From Podospora pseudoanserina (Eukaryota; Ascomycota; Sordariomycetes; Sordariales; Podosporaceae), in assembly GCF_035222485.1 (NCBI RefSeq), contig NW_026946671.1, forward strand, positions 620,001 to 684,000: a DNA stretch of 64,000 bases, given 5' to 3'. Shown piece by piece: positions 10,868-22,068 of this stretch. Below the pieces are notes generated by a model. The model did not search any database. It had not been told where the DNA came from and worked only from the letters and a program-made list of their open reading frames with translations. How positions within the stretch are numbered: the stretch's first letter is position 1; each line of letters starts with the position of its first letter. The position numbers and the translations under genes were made by a program.

Positions 10868-12290
10868 CTACTCCGCCTGACCAACAAATGCCGACAGCCT
10901 CTTCGAAACCTCCTCCCAAGTCTCCATGCCGTTCACCATATTCTTGATAGCCTGAACGACCCCGTCCTCCGAAGCCCTGACTTGACACGTCGAGTCCCTG
11001 TCCCTCAATGTTACCGACCCATCCTTCATGGTGTCAAAGTCGATCGTGATACCGAGGGGCGTGCCCCATTCGTCATTCCGGGCATATCTCTTGCCAATTG
11101 AGGCACTCGGCGAGTCCGCAATGTTGGAAATCCCCAGAGAACGAAGGCGGGCGGATAACTTGTGCACGAGGGGCGTGAACTAAGGCTGGGCGAAGAGGGG
11201 GACGATGAGAACCTTGTTGGGGGCTACACCAAAGGGAAGAGACAAGACCTAATCAAAACATCAGTAAAGAAATGCCGATGGATGATGATACCTTCCACTT
11301 ACTGCGCGGGTCTCATCACCAGGCCTATGCCAATACGTCTGTTTCAAGACACAATAGAGGATTCTCCCAATGCCAAACGACGACTCAATAACGTTGGGGG
11401 TGTACACCCGTGTGTTCTGGACGCGGGTAACCTTGGCGATGGTCAAGAGTTCCTTCGACAACTCCACAGATGTCCGTCCATCACCAAGCGCCGGAGTGTC
11501 GATAGACACAATACCCTTCTCCGCAATCTCTGAAGCCGGACGCTCCAGAGTAGGCTAATCCAGAGCATCCACTGCACTCTGGATGACCTTGGCATCCTTC
11601 TTGAACCGCGGGCCGATGAGCTTCTTGTCAAGGGTAGCCTGCCACTCCTCCACCTTTAACTGGCTCTGAGAGAGCCTCCTTGACGATCAAAGGGGACCCA
11701 GTGTAGGCCGAGTGGACAGTCAAATCGTAGGCACTACCGATCAGCGCAACCGACACACGGAGAAATCGAGATTTCCACAGAAAGAAGCTCACCTGGGCAA
11801 GAATATTCTCATACTCCGCGGCAGTCCCCCCGTCCAATTTGGCGGAGTTTTTGGTCAGTCCCTTGGTGCCACGCTCAATCCGCGCCTTCAGCACATTCTC
11901 AACTAAGTGATCCGCACGCAGGTAATCCCCTATCAAACGGCGGAAAAATTAGCTCAAATTCTCACAAAGATAGGTCGAAACCCCTCCTTGCACATCCAAT
12001 CCGCAAACTTGTCCACATGTCCGCTCATCTTGAGGACCAACTCCGGCGTAATCACCGTGCAGTCCAACTCGAGCATATTCTCCTCCATGACGAAATGTTT
12101 CCGCCAAGCATTGACGATGTTGGCCTGGAGGGCGCATCCTGGGAGGCCACAGTCGAACAGCCCGCGATTATCGCCCTTAAGTTGGCGGAGAGTCGATAGA
12201 TTACAAATGACTCGGTGAAAAAGAAGCGTCTCTTCAAGACGGATTCAAAGAGTGGTCGATCGAAGGGTCCGCGGTTGTCATGGGAGCCAT
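10868..12290 (-). pseudogene. glycyl-tRNA synthetase pseudogene (core deleted)
   Basis: Pieces of eukaryotic glycyl-tRNA synthetase occur in order but in changing frames. They are the start (MAPMTTADPSID, then [11 protein letters not shown] after a frame change), the region around [17 protein letters not shown] and [16 protein letters not shown], then DYLRADHLVENVLKARI up to a GTGAGC donor. Next, after a jump, comes the C-terminal part (SAYDLTVHS, VEEWQATLDKKLIGPRF, KGIVSIDTPALGDG, SLPF.VAPNKVLIVPLFAQP). The final 99 codons (10868..11167) form an intact anticodon-binding domain end. At least three frame changes, several stops and loss of the central catalytic core (class II motifs 2 and 3 not found) make it non-functional. 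It probably derives from a duplicated gene, since the cell must keep a working copy elsewhere. A short expressed C-terminal product cannot be excluded. Confidence 0.88.
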
Positions 12291-14231
12291 GGTTGGCGGT
12301 TGAGGCTAACCCAGTGCGGTTTGACAGGTGGGGATGATGGAGGGAGGTGCCAAGGGGACCGTTCGTGGGGGAGGGTTTATTTTTGGAGGGGTGACCCTGC
12401 GTGAATCAACGGGCTTGGTTATAGCTCCTGTGGGGCCTCTCCTATCGATAAGATATTGAAGAGGTCAGGGGATTCATGGTGTTTTCTTTGTCCTCGCAGC
12501 AATAGGCAGTGGCAGCAATAGACTAGTGGCAGGAGCATATCGGCAAGAGTAGAAGAGAGTGAGTGGTATTAGAAGAGGAGTCACGTACTAGGTAGCAAAG
12601 TAGTGGCAGCAACAGGGTAGTGGTGGAAAATATCTTAGTGGAAGCAACAGCAACAGTTTTCTAGGTCGTCAACAACATTCTAGGCCATCAACAGCAGTCT
12701 AAGTCATCAACAGCAGTCTAAGTCATCAACAGCAGTCTCACCGGATAACTGTCACGGCAAGAACTAGAGCAGTGCCTTCGGCAAGCAGGGCAACCTGAAA
12801 GATACGTTGGTAACATCAGAGCAAATTGCAAAACCAGCAGAGTAGCTATATTGGCAGCAGCAAAGATATCAGCAACAGCAGCAGATATATTAGTACTTGA
12901 GCTGAGCAGGGTATCGCAGCATGACAGCAGAATATATCAGTAAGACCAGCAAAAGATGTAAGCACCAACAGTAGAATACCTGTATTGGATAACAGGCTCT
13001 ACAGATTATATTAGCAGCCACAGCAAACTGCATGGGTGGCAGGAGCAAAAGCACCATCGGAGGGTTGTAGTAAAATCTCTCAGTATGTAGCAATGGTAGG
13101 AGAGCTCATCAGCAGGAGTGAAGGCTATTCTCATGGGGTAGAAAACGGACTCGCGGTAATTGGTAGGGACAGGGTGTCTCAGCACCAACAGCACCTGAAG
13201 AATGGCTATAACAAGCTGGAGCTGGTAATAATGGAGAGATAAGCCGTGTGCTGTGGGAGAAGCAGAGTGGCAGCAGCAATTTCAAAGTAAGTATCTTTAA
13301 TTACAACAACAGAAAGGAATAGCCATGACCGAAGCAGGAGTGACAGCCTATGGATATAGAGAGAAATGTAAGAGACTGGGAAATCACATCTTTTAGCCAC
13401 AGCGTCTACAGTCTCCCCATGATCTTTTTCCAGCATCTGATCCCAACACCAACATGTCACTACCATCCAATCTTCTACAGTTCCGCCTAAGCATCTGTAT
13501 ATCTATGTAATTACTGTGCCATGTTCAGCAGCAACGAGTGCGATTGGGCTTTTGTCCACAAGCACCCAGACAAGGTCTGACTTTCATAGAAACTTTAAAC
13601 AAGTCGATCCGATAATGTAGAGACGAAGTGGTTAAGTAATTAAACCAAAGATGTAAGTGTAAAGATGAAACGTTTCCAGACGAAGATGAAGACAGCACCT
13701 TAAGGGAGATCCTTCCATTGTCAATCCCCCCCATCGTGAACTTCACAAATCAAAACGTGTCTACAACACGAACTCTGTGACTTGACATCATAACACCCAC
13801 ATCATCACGTCACCACATCACCACATCACTACATCAACACAATCCAGTACAGAACAAACGTAATTATAGAACCCCTATATACGCAAGAAAACCACAACTA
13901 TAGCTTGCCCCAGGCTGACTCCCGCCCTCCCAGTCGCCAAGCAAAGTAACGAAGAAAGTACAATTGCCACCCCACGCAGAAACCTCTTGTTCTAGTCTAT
14001 TCCCCCTTGCTTTCCAGGTTTCGAAAAAAAACAACCCCGATTTGCCTCCCTCCTTGCTTTTCTCTATAGAGCTCAAATTCTCCAAGATTACCCACCGCCC
14101 AGACCCCATTATTCGTGTATAGAAAAAGATGTTCGTCTCCCTCTCGTTCTAGCAATGGGAGAAGCGCAAGAATCGAAGCAAAGAGATAACCCCCCAAATA
14201 TAAGTTGGTAGCGAGAGGCAATACCACAGCT
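12291..14231. other. intergenic, repeat-rich
   Basis: This 1.9 kb region separates the synthetase relic from the CorA gene. The first 1 kb is a degenerate AGC/AACAGC-rich tract and the last part is the 3' flank of CorA, with CATCAC-type short repeats at about 13790-13845. No gene is supported. Confidence 0.5.
12480..13300. repeat. degenerate AGC-rich low-complexity tract with 19-bp tandem repeat
   Basis: The plus strand is full of GCAGCAAC/AGCAGT words at irregular spacing. The clearest part is 12667..12739, where a 19-bp unit around CATCAACAGCAGTCTAAGT recurs about four times, the first copy diverged. It looks like an old minisatellite or a trinucleotide tract that has decayed. Confidence 0.6.
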
Positions 14232-16154
14232 CTAAAACATGCGATAATGCCTCGCCAGCCAAAAGCCCAGAATGCAAAAAGTCAAGAGACTGCCCAGAAT
14301 CCCAAAGAAAGGCGCGAGAGTGGCCCCGTCCCCATCCGCAAACGGCACCCTGACGTTCATTCCAAACAGGCCCGTCACCACATTGAGCGGGACAATGATG
14401 GACGCGAGCAGAGTCACCTTGCCCAACATACGGTTGGTGTTTGTCCCTTGGGCAATACCATCAATCGAGATCTGAGCGAGATAATTGCTGTGCGCGCGAG
14501 ACAGCATCTTTTCGCAGTGGCCGAGGTTGTTCATCATGGTGACAACGTGATCCTGGATATCGCCAAGGTACATGCCTATGTCCATACGTGGCGTGACCTT
14601 GTAGTTCTCGTTGCACCTCTTGGTGAAGCCTCGGAGGACGTCGGCCTTGCCGCCAAGTAGTCTCATCAGAGCCATCGTGTTCTTGCGTGCTGTGCCGATC
14701 TTGCGGAGGAACTGTGCCATGTCATCTGTACGGGCAATGAAGACCTCATCCTCAATCTGGTCCGTTTCGTCCTCAAGCGAGCGGATATCAGGAGCGAATG
14801 AATCAACGATATCGTCGCTGCGAGCTGGTCAGCTTTGAAACTGATTAAAAGATACCAAATACACTTACATCAAGGCGTAGCAAATCCAGTCGCTACTGAG
14901 CGAGACATAATCCTTGAGCATTGCGATTCTCTTCCGCACGTGAGAGGCATGAGAATTCTTGGCATAGCTGAAACTCAGCGTGCCCTCGCGGAAGACAACC
15001 GCATAGATGTTGAAAGGCTTGAACTCCTTCTCCCCATCCTCGTCATTCTCGATAAAGAATGACCGGAAGCAGGCAAAGTAGTACGACGGGAAGAGTTCAA
15101 TCTTCTCGCGAGATTCCTGCGTCGTGATATCTTCAATTGTCAGGGGATGGATACCAAAAGCCCTGCAAACGGCGCGCACCTCCTCTTCAGAAGGGTTCTT
15201 CATATCCAGCCACCACACACCATCCGTCTCGCCCTTGGGGAAGCTGAAGAGACCACGGATATCCTCACCCTCCACGAGCAATCCTTCGAGATCGGGGGCA
15301 TTGATTGTCGATTCCCAGGCCGAAGAGAAGAAACTGACCCGGTTGGGATCTGGCTGAGGCACCAGGAGTTGGACCTGCTTGACCTGTTCCTCGTCTTGAC
15401 CTTTTTCGGACTTTTCTTGGTGGCTCTCTGCGTCAAAGGCTGGCGACAGAAAGTCACCATCCAAAGTGATCATGGGCGTTGGAACATTAGATGGGTTGGT
15501 AGAGGGCCGGACATCAGGGAATGTGCGAAGCACAGAAGGACGACGAGCTGCTTCACGGGCCTCACTTTCGGCTTTCATGAAATTCTCCAGATAGTCAAAG
15601 TCAATGTGCAGGGTGGCACCACTCCGCTCGTCCTGAAGCGGAAAGCAGACATCCTCCTCGGCTGACTTGTTGGTCGCAAGACTGGCGGCATCATCACTCG
15701 CCGCCACAGTGACCTGCTTGCTGCGGTAACTATGCCGACTGACAATGGATGCAGTCCTCTGAAGCGGTGGCTCCTCCTGCTCATTCTGCTCCGGCTTCGG
15801 TTCCGAGAACGACATGTCGCGCTCCCGCCGGCGGGCCTCGGCAAAGGCCTTGACCGAATTAGGAGGCGACGAAGAGCGATCCGAAATCGACTCGATGGTT
15901 GGCCGACGGGCGCGTCTCATGGTGGGCGAGTTCTCAGGCCCCTCATCGTCGATGATGGCCTCTTCAAAATCGCGAACAACAGGTTGTCCGGCTGCAACAC
16001 CTGCAACTTGGCGTGCCCCGTAAAGGGAGTCAAATGTTCCTCGTCGAGCGCGATCAGGGCGATGCACCGACGCCGTCTGGTTTCGGTGGTCGTCCAACTC
16101 TGGAACAGGGGTCGAGTACCCCGAGTTTCCGCCCATCTCCTCCTGGTCGGACAT
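14232..16154 (-). CDS. CorA/Mnr2-type magnesium channel
   Basis: Divalent-cation (Mg2+) channel of the Alr/Mnr2 branch, probably in the vacuolar or plasma membrane. Two exons, complement(14869..16154, 14232..14817), give 623 residues, joined in phase 2. Residues 1-270 are hydrophilic, Ser/Arg-rich and probably disordered. A CorA cytoplasmic domain follows (WWLDMKNPSEEEV, IHPLTIEDI, IELFPSYYFACFRSF). The C-terminus has two membrane helices with the diagnostic GMN in GLFGMNVRVPF between them, and the protein ends in a short basic tail. The start at 16154 is the first ATG of an open frame that begins MSDQEEMGG. The window edge holds a second CorA-like protein without GMN. Confidence 0.93.
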
Positions 16155-17835
16155 TTTCGTGGTGTGTCTGCTTGTCGTCTTGCGGTGATCCAGTGGTATT
16201 GATAGTTCCGTCCCCTTTCTCAGTCTCTTTCCTTAGCTTCCTTACTTTTTCCCGATGCAATGGGTCCTAACCCAGCCCAAGAGCCCCTAGTGAGGACTCA
16301 GTCGCAGCGCATATTGCCGTGGGTGTCGTCGCAAGAAAGCACCAGCGGGGGGCAGCGAACGGCCGGGAGCCGTCCGCAACGACGCTCTTGTAAAACACCT
16401 GAATTGAGAAGAGGGCCGCGGTACCGGGACCCTGGTAAAGCGACGCTGATGAAGGTGGCGGGTGATCTTCGTTTCTGTGATGTCAAATTAAACTCGTAGG
16501 CTACTGAAGGCCAGTTAAGGCGGCTTCTTGTTCACTCCACTGTAGACCAGCTCAGGCCCCAGGAGTGAACGAGGAGTAGAAAACGTTGAATCGATGGTGC
16601 CCGCCAGTTTGTGATGACGAAGCAGTCGAGACAGCCTGTGCGACTCGGGACCCGTATATATGTCGCAAATTCGGCGCGCTATCGTGATGGTCTGATCAAA
16701 CCAGCTTCTGGGGTCGAAATTATCGGCGCTGACTTCTATGAAACAATATTGATGCAAGCTGGCTAATGGCGATAGTTGCTAAGGAGAACAGTCGGCAGGC
16801 ATGGCCTGTTCCTAGGTAGCTAGGTTGCGGATGTTGGTGATGAGTGATAATTAGGTGGTGCAAGGAGAAAATAGAGCAAAGCAGGTTGACCGCGTTTTGA
16901 AGCTGACAGTCAGATATGCCGAGCATATGACGTTCCTGATTCACTCAAGGATAAGGGGCTGCGCCACAGGTGAATTTCTTAATAAACCCCTGTAGGAATG
17001 CGAATTCACTCCGCTGTGACAGGGAGAGGTGACTTCTCAACGGTCACCAGATTTGTCGAGGAAGATGTTGTAGGATGGGATGGAAGGGGGAGGGATGGAG
17101 GGATAGTGCTCTGGGCCCGGCGATGGATTTTCACTTTTTGGCCTCTGCTCAAAGAAATTCCAAGTTGTTGGTCAGGAGGGCTTTCCTTGACATTGACTTT
17201 GCACGGGATGGAAAAAGTTTGGCCACTTAGCGCCGCCGGCGTTAGTCATCACTAACCAAAAGCCCGCAATTCGGGTATCAAAGGGCCAAGAGACTCTTGT
17301 CACAGAATTGCGTACGTAAACAGGGCAGAACGCCTCCATCGTCAGGAGAGCAGCTAGAAAGCTTGATGACGCTCCATCCGAGAGGTAAGCTCACATTCCC
17401 AATTCCTCCCTTCCACTGCCAATGAGGAGAAATGTCAACCCCATCCCGTCAATAAATACAGCAGCACATGCACTGCACAGGTGCATGATAGGGGAGTTGT
17501 GTTCAGCCTCAACAGGGGCTGTTGGGCTTCGACGCAGTAGCGACCTCCCCAAATGCACCAAATCTTCCGGGAAGTGGGGCTTATATGTACATTCTGATTG
17601 GCCAGTCGCATCCAGGCATACGGTGCCCTGTCCTGTGCGCTGCCGGAGGGCAAGTGCAAGCGGCACGTCCCCCAGAAGACACGTTGAAACCAATTGCAGA
17701 TCCACTCTTTTGACATCAATCACTGTGGACCAGACCACGGCGCATCACAGACAATTCATATCAATCGCGATAGCAACGACGACCTCAATCGCCAGTTCCC
17801 TGTCCAAAGTCCAGACTCATCCTTGAAAACTCAAG
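16155..17835. other. divergent intergenic region (CorA / spc1)
   Basis: 1.7 kb containing the promoters of the CorA gene and of spc1. Nothing else recognisable. Confidence 0.45.
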
Positions 17836-18260
17836 ATGGCGGAACAACTCCTCGAGCAAGCCCGCGACATCTTTGAAGGCCAGATTGTACTTCCTTCCAT
17901 CTTCCACAACAATCACCTGTCCCCCCCAAGCTAACTTATACATCCCAGGACTTCGAAGGCCAAAAGCTAGTAGAGAATCTCGTCAACATCTCGCTCTCGA
18001 TAGTAGGGGTACGATTCTACCACAATCCCCCTTTCCAGCAGACAGCGCTAACTTCACTCCAGGCAATCGCCTTCCTTGTTGGCTACTTCCTCCAAGACAT
18101 CAAGCTCGCCGTCTACATCGGTCTCGCCGGCACCGCCGCCACTTTTCTTCTTACCGTCCCTCCCTGGCCAATCTACAACAAGAATCCCGTCAAGTGGTTG
18201 CCGGTAGCGGGAGCCGCACCACCAACAAATATAGTTATCGATGAAAAGATGCTGCGGTGA
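17836..18260 (+). CDS. spc1: signal peptidase complex subunit Spc1
   Basis: Small non-catalytic subunit of the endoplasmic reticulum signal peptidase, which helps select substrates. Three exons, join(17836..17886, 17949..18008, 18063..18260), all phase 0, give 102 residues. The family pattern is clear: DFEGQKLVENLVN, followed by two hydrophobic helices (about residues 30-50 and 54-74) separated by the short loop QDIK, then a C-terminal tail with PPWPIYNKNPVKWLP. Introns have GTACTT and GTACGA donors and GCTAAC branch sites. The first exon is only 17 codons long and a contiguous-frame search would miss it. Convergent with rbx1. Confidence 0.92.
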
Positions 18261-18765
18261 GGGAATCGGACGAGGCTATGTGTATTTCTGAGAGTAGTTC
18301 AATTTATGGTTTTAGTAAAATGCGGTTAGCATTCGGGACATTGTCTTTTGCATTCTCCAGGGCTTGATTTACATGGGGAGGGACATCAGCGTCCGTTGGT
18401 GGCTTTGGCAGCATAGAAGTGGGAACACTTCATGGCCGGACTTTAAACACAGATGTTGGTGCCTGTCTTTCTGCTAACTAGCACAAAAGTTCTGGATGAC
18501 CACCAAATCGGTGTCTTGATACTGGCACACACCAAGTGTGATCGTGAACGTCGTTGAATTCCTCTAAGCAGGGGAATTCCCATATCGTGAACTCCTCTTA
18601 CGAGGCAAGACTCAAGTACATGTGCTCGTGTTGTAAACCCAGTCCCAAACTCCCAAATTATCACCAGTCGTCTGTGTCCCTTCGCTTGTGCCATATTCCA
18701 ACATTGTGACAGCTGTGTTGTTCGGGCAACTTCCCTTCCAAGCTCCGCCTTTCAATTTAGATACT
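18261..18765. other. intergenic, convergent 3' ends
   Basis: 505 bp between the stop codons of spc1 and rbx1. No coding or RNA feature seen. Confidence 0.5.
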
Positions 18766-19262
<497 letters not shown>

Positions 19263-20802
19263 GGTTGTTTGTCGTCGTTTTGCGAAACGGGGTCGAAGTG
19301 GTGGACAAGTTGGTGTTTTGTTTCTGAAATCTGCGATGCGGGGGGAAAGTTTGGTCTGCCTTCGCTGGTTGTGCTGAAATCGCAGCTACCAGGCAGCGTT
19401 GGTCAGTCTCCGCTTTGGCTTGTTATTGGTGCAGGAGAGGCGGCAGAAAGGTGTTGGGCCTATTATGACATCAACCACGAACCAGAGGCAAGTAATCTCC
19501 TTGAGAATATCTTATCAAAAACTAACAACCTCTTTCCCCACGATCTAGTGAAAGACTCGCTCTTCCAAGAGCGCCTGGTAAATCCAAATCCACCAGGCAA
19601 CTGCGAGTCGCAGCCGCCGTCGGGCTGAGTTGACAGCCCCGCCACAACCCCGCGCCGACTGATGTGTCAGGCTGGATAGATGCATACCAACCAGGATCAT
19701 TGCATAGAGGCCCCGTATGATGCAAATCATGCAGTGCGCTAGAAACCGGGACTTTCTCTTGCCGTCTCGCAACGATGGACCCTGGCGGATACCACCCTAA
19801 TAAATACACTGATCGCTTCACTGGCAGAGACGTCATGATCCAGATCATCTATCTACATTAGGCTTGAAGCAGAGGAGAATCATAACGACTTGTCATGTTG
19901 GTTTGGGCTGTTGGGCTGCCTGAACAAACACCTGAAATGAGGCCTACCAAGCAATGCCGGGCAGAGCGAGCTTGGCAGCTGGGACAAAGACGGGAGCAAA
20001 AGTGGGCAGTTGGGGGCAGTCACAGCCACTCTCTCTGCGTTCAGCATTCCATCAGCCAAGAAATGGTCCCTCTTGGGTGGTCATCCTGTTAACCGTCGCA
20101 ATGAATGATAAGGGTTTCAAGGTCTTGAGAGTTAATCCAAGCCATGTGAGCCCGGGCAGGTTGAGTTTCAACATTTTTTTTTTTTTGGCGAGAGCCTCAA
20201 GGGAGTCTAGTAGACAATTAAACGCACAAAATGAAGGGTTTGATGGCGAGTAAGTTGGCCAGGAGCAATGCTGCTCCCTCATTGGACCTCTTGCAGGAGT
20301 GAATGCGGTTCGCGGTTACAGGAAAGGGCGCGCGGGCCAAGTGCACGATGGAATTCAGGCCTGGCTGCCAGGTCAGCCTGCCCGATCGGCGACAGCATTA
20401 AATATGCGGTATCCTAGGGAAGCCCCAGCTACTTGACTCCTCCCGCCTCCATCGCGATTCTCTTTCCTACCACAATAAACAAACCCCTCAAAAAACACCC
20501 CAAAAACAACATGCGCAGAGAAGCGACCGCCGAAAAATTCATCATTGCCCATTCCAGTAGTCTTACCGAGTCATCAACAAGGACCAGCGCTCCATTTACC
20601 CTCCGATCAACCGTCACGTCGACGTTGTCGAGCAGAGTCGTTCCCCGCCCGCCCATCCCATAAATCGTCACTTGGAGCACACAAGTCACAGACCCTCTGC
20701 GCGCCACCCGCAAACGGTCTATCTAACCTTGAGGTTATCGCTTTCTGATCGACTATAAATCCCTCTTTCCCATCTCTACCCGCGGCACTTTCTCTTACCA
20801 CT
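19263..20802. other. divergent intergenic region (rbx1 / PNRC protein)
   Basis: 1.5 kb with the promoters of rbx1 and of the PNRC-like gene. No other gene supported. Confidence 0.45.
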
Positions 20803-22068
20803 ATGCTGCAGCAGCAACAACAACAACCGCACGAACAACTGCGTGCTAAGCACACTCCAGGGAGACGGCGACCAAAGCGCCCGGGGAACTCTCCCGCCCT
20901 CAAAAACTATGCTTCGGAAAACGATGTGCCTAGCGATGCGTGCGCACCGGTTGACCTCGGCATTCCGCTGACGCCACAGAAATCTGTGTCAAACAGCCCT
21001 GCACCCGTCTCGTCGTCGCAAGCGCAACCCAATCAATCCGGCAAGCCCAAAGGTCGCACTGCGAACAACAAGCCGCGCCCAAAGTCAGGCCCTTCGACGT
21101 CGCCTGTTCCAGCCAGGCATGGTCGCAACTCTCCTCCCGAGTCGGCTCCCGCAAAGGCCGCGGGCCTCCCTGCTGCGTATGCTGGTGCAACATTTCATGC
21201 GTCGCCGGCTCCTGCTTCCCTCCCGATTCCCAGTTTTCTCGCTGCCAAGGCCTTGGATTCGCCCGGTATTAAGGACACCGGCCGCGTCAGTTCAGAGCCT
21301 TCGCCTCCTGCCACCGATACCGAGGCTTCTACCCCTCGACAGAGGATCATGAGCGCTGAAATCACACGAGAAGAATCGCCGCTTGATTTCTTTTTTAAGG
21401 CTCACAGAGCTGAAAAGGAGAGCGAGGCCCGCAGGGCGAGCACGGCAAATATCTCGATTCCTCCATCTAGCATGTATTCGCCACCAGCCCAGCCGCAATC
21501 TCCTTTGGCCCCTAGGACAGTCCCGAACGGCATTGATGCCCGTCGTCACCAGCGACCAGTATATCAGCGGAATGGATCAAGCGGAATTTCAACTTCGGAG
21601 TTGGACGGCAACCCAAGAGCCCTCATTGGACCAGCCTTCTCGACACCTTATAACGACAGGCTTCGGGCAGCAGGACGCATCAATGAAAAGCAGGCCAACT
21701 CTCCCCAGAGGACCTTTCATCAGCAGCAACAGTTCGCCCCTCCACAACAGTCATCGCCGGCAGATGCCACAGAGAGGCTCAAACAGTATCTTGCCATTGG
21801 TTCTCAACCACCGATCAAGTTGGATTTCACCAAAGCATCATCCCAACCCAAAAATCAGGCTCCTCCCAAGCCAATCACTTTGGAGTACACCCGCTCGGGC
21901 CCGGCACCCGACATTCCGAGGCAGTACCCCGTTGCCGGGTATGCTAGACCTGAGTACAGCCGACCGGCAGACCTTGTGGACGCAGAAGATCATCTTCGTC
22001 GTGTGTTGAAGATTGACGGACTGAATCTAGGAGGAGCGCGCCTTCCAACAAATTATCAGAGCTCCTAA
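20803..22068 (+). CDS. PNRC-motif, Pro/Ser-rich protein (Edc1-like decapping activator candidate)
   Basis: 421 residues in one exon, low in complexity and probably mostly disordered. It starts with a Gln run (MLQQQQQQP), then has basic Pro/Ser stretches. Around residues 125-150 lies AAYAGATFHASPAPASLPIPSF, close to the short PNRC motif (YAG..F..SP.P..LP.P) known from vertebrate PNRC and yeast Edc1/Edc2, which bind the decapping factor Dcp1. After the motif follow ESPLDFFFKAHRAEKESEARR and, at the C-terminus, DAEDHLRRVLKIDGLNL, probably a second interaction segment. A role in cytoplasmic mRNA decapping is inferred from the motif alone. The ATG at 20803 is the first in frame and follows a leader without in-frame extension. 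Confidence 0.8.
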   Translation: MLQQQQQQPHEQLRAKHTPGRRRPKRPGNSPALKNYASENDVPSDACAPVDLGIPLTPQKSVSNSPAPVSSSQAQPNQSGKPKGRTANNKPRPKSGPSTSPVPARHGRNSPPESAPAKAAGLPAAYAGATFHASPAPASLPIPSFLAAKALDSPGIKDTGRVSSEPSPPATDTEASTPRQRIMSAEITREESPLDFFFKAHRAEKESEARRASTANISIPPSSMYSPPAQPQSPLAPRTVPNGIDARRHQRPVYQRNGSSGISTSELDGNPRALIGPAFSTPYNDRLRAAGRINEKQANSPQRTFHQQQQFAPPQQSSPADATERLKQYLAIGSQPPIKLDFTKASSQPKNQAPPKPITLEYTRSGPAPDIPRQYPVAGYARPEYSRPADLVDAEDHLRRVLKIDGLNLGGARLPTNYQSS

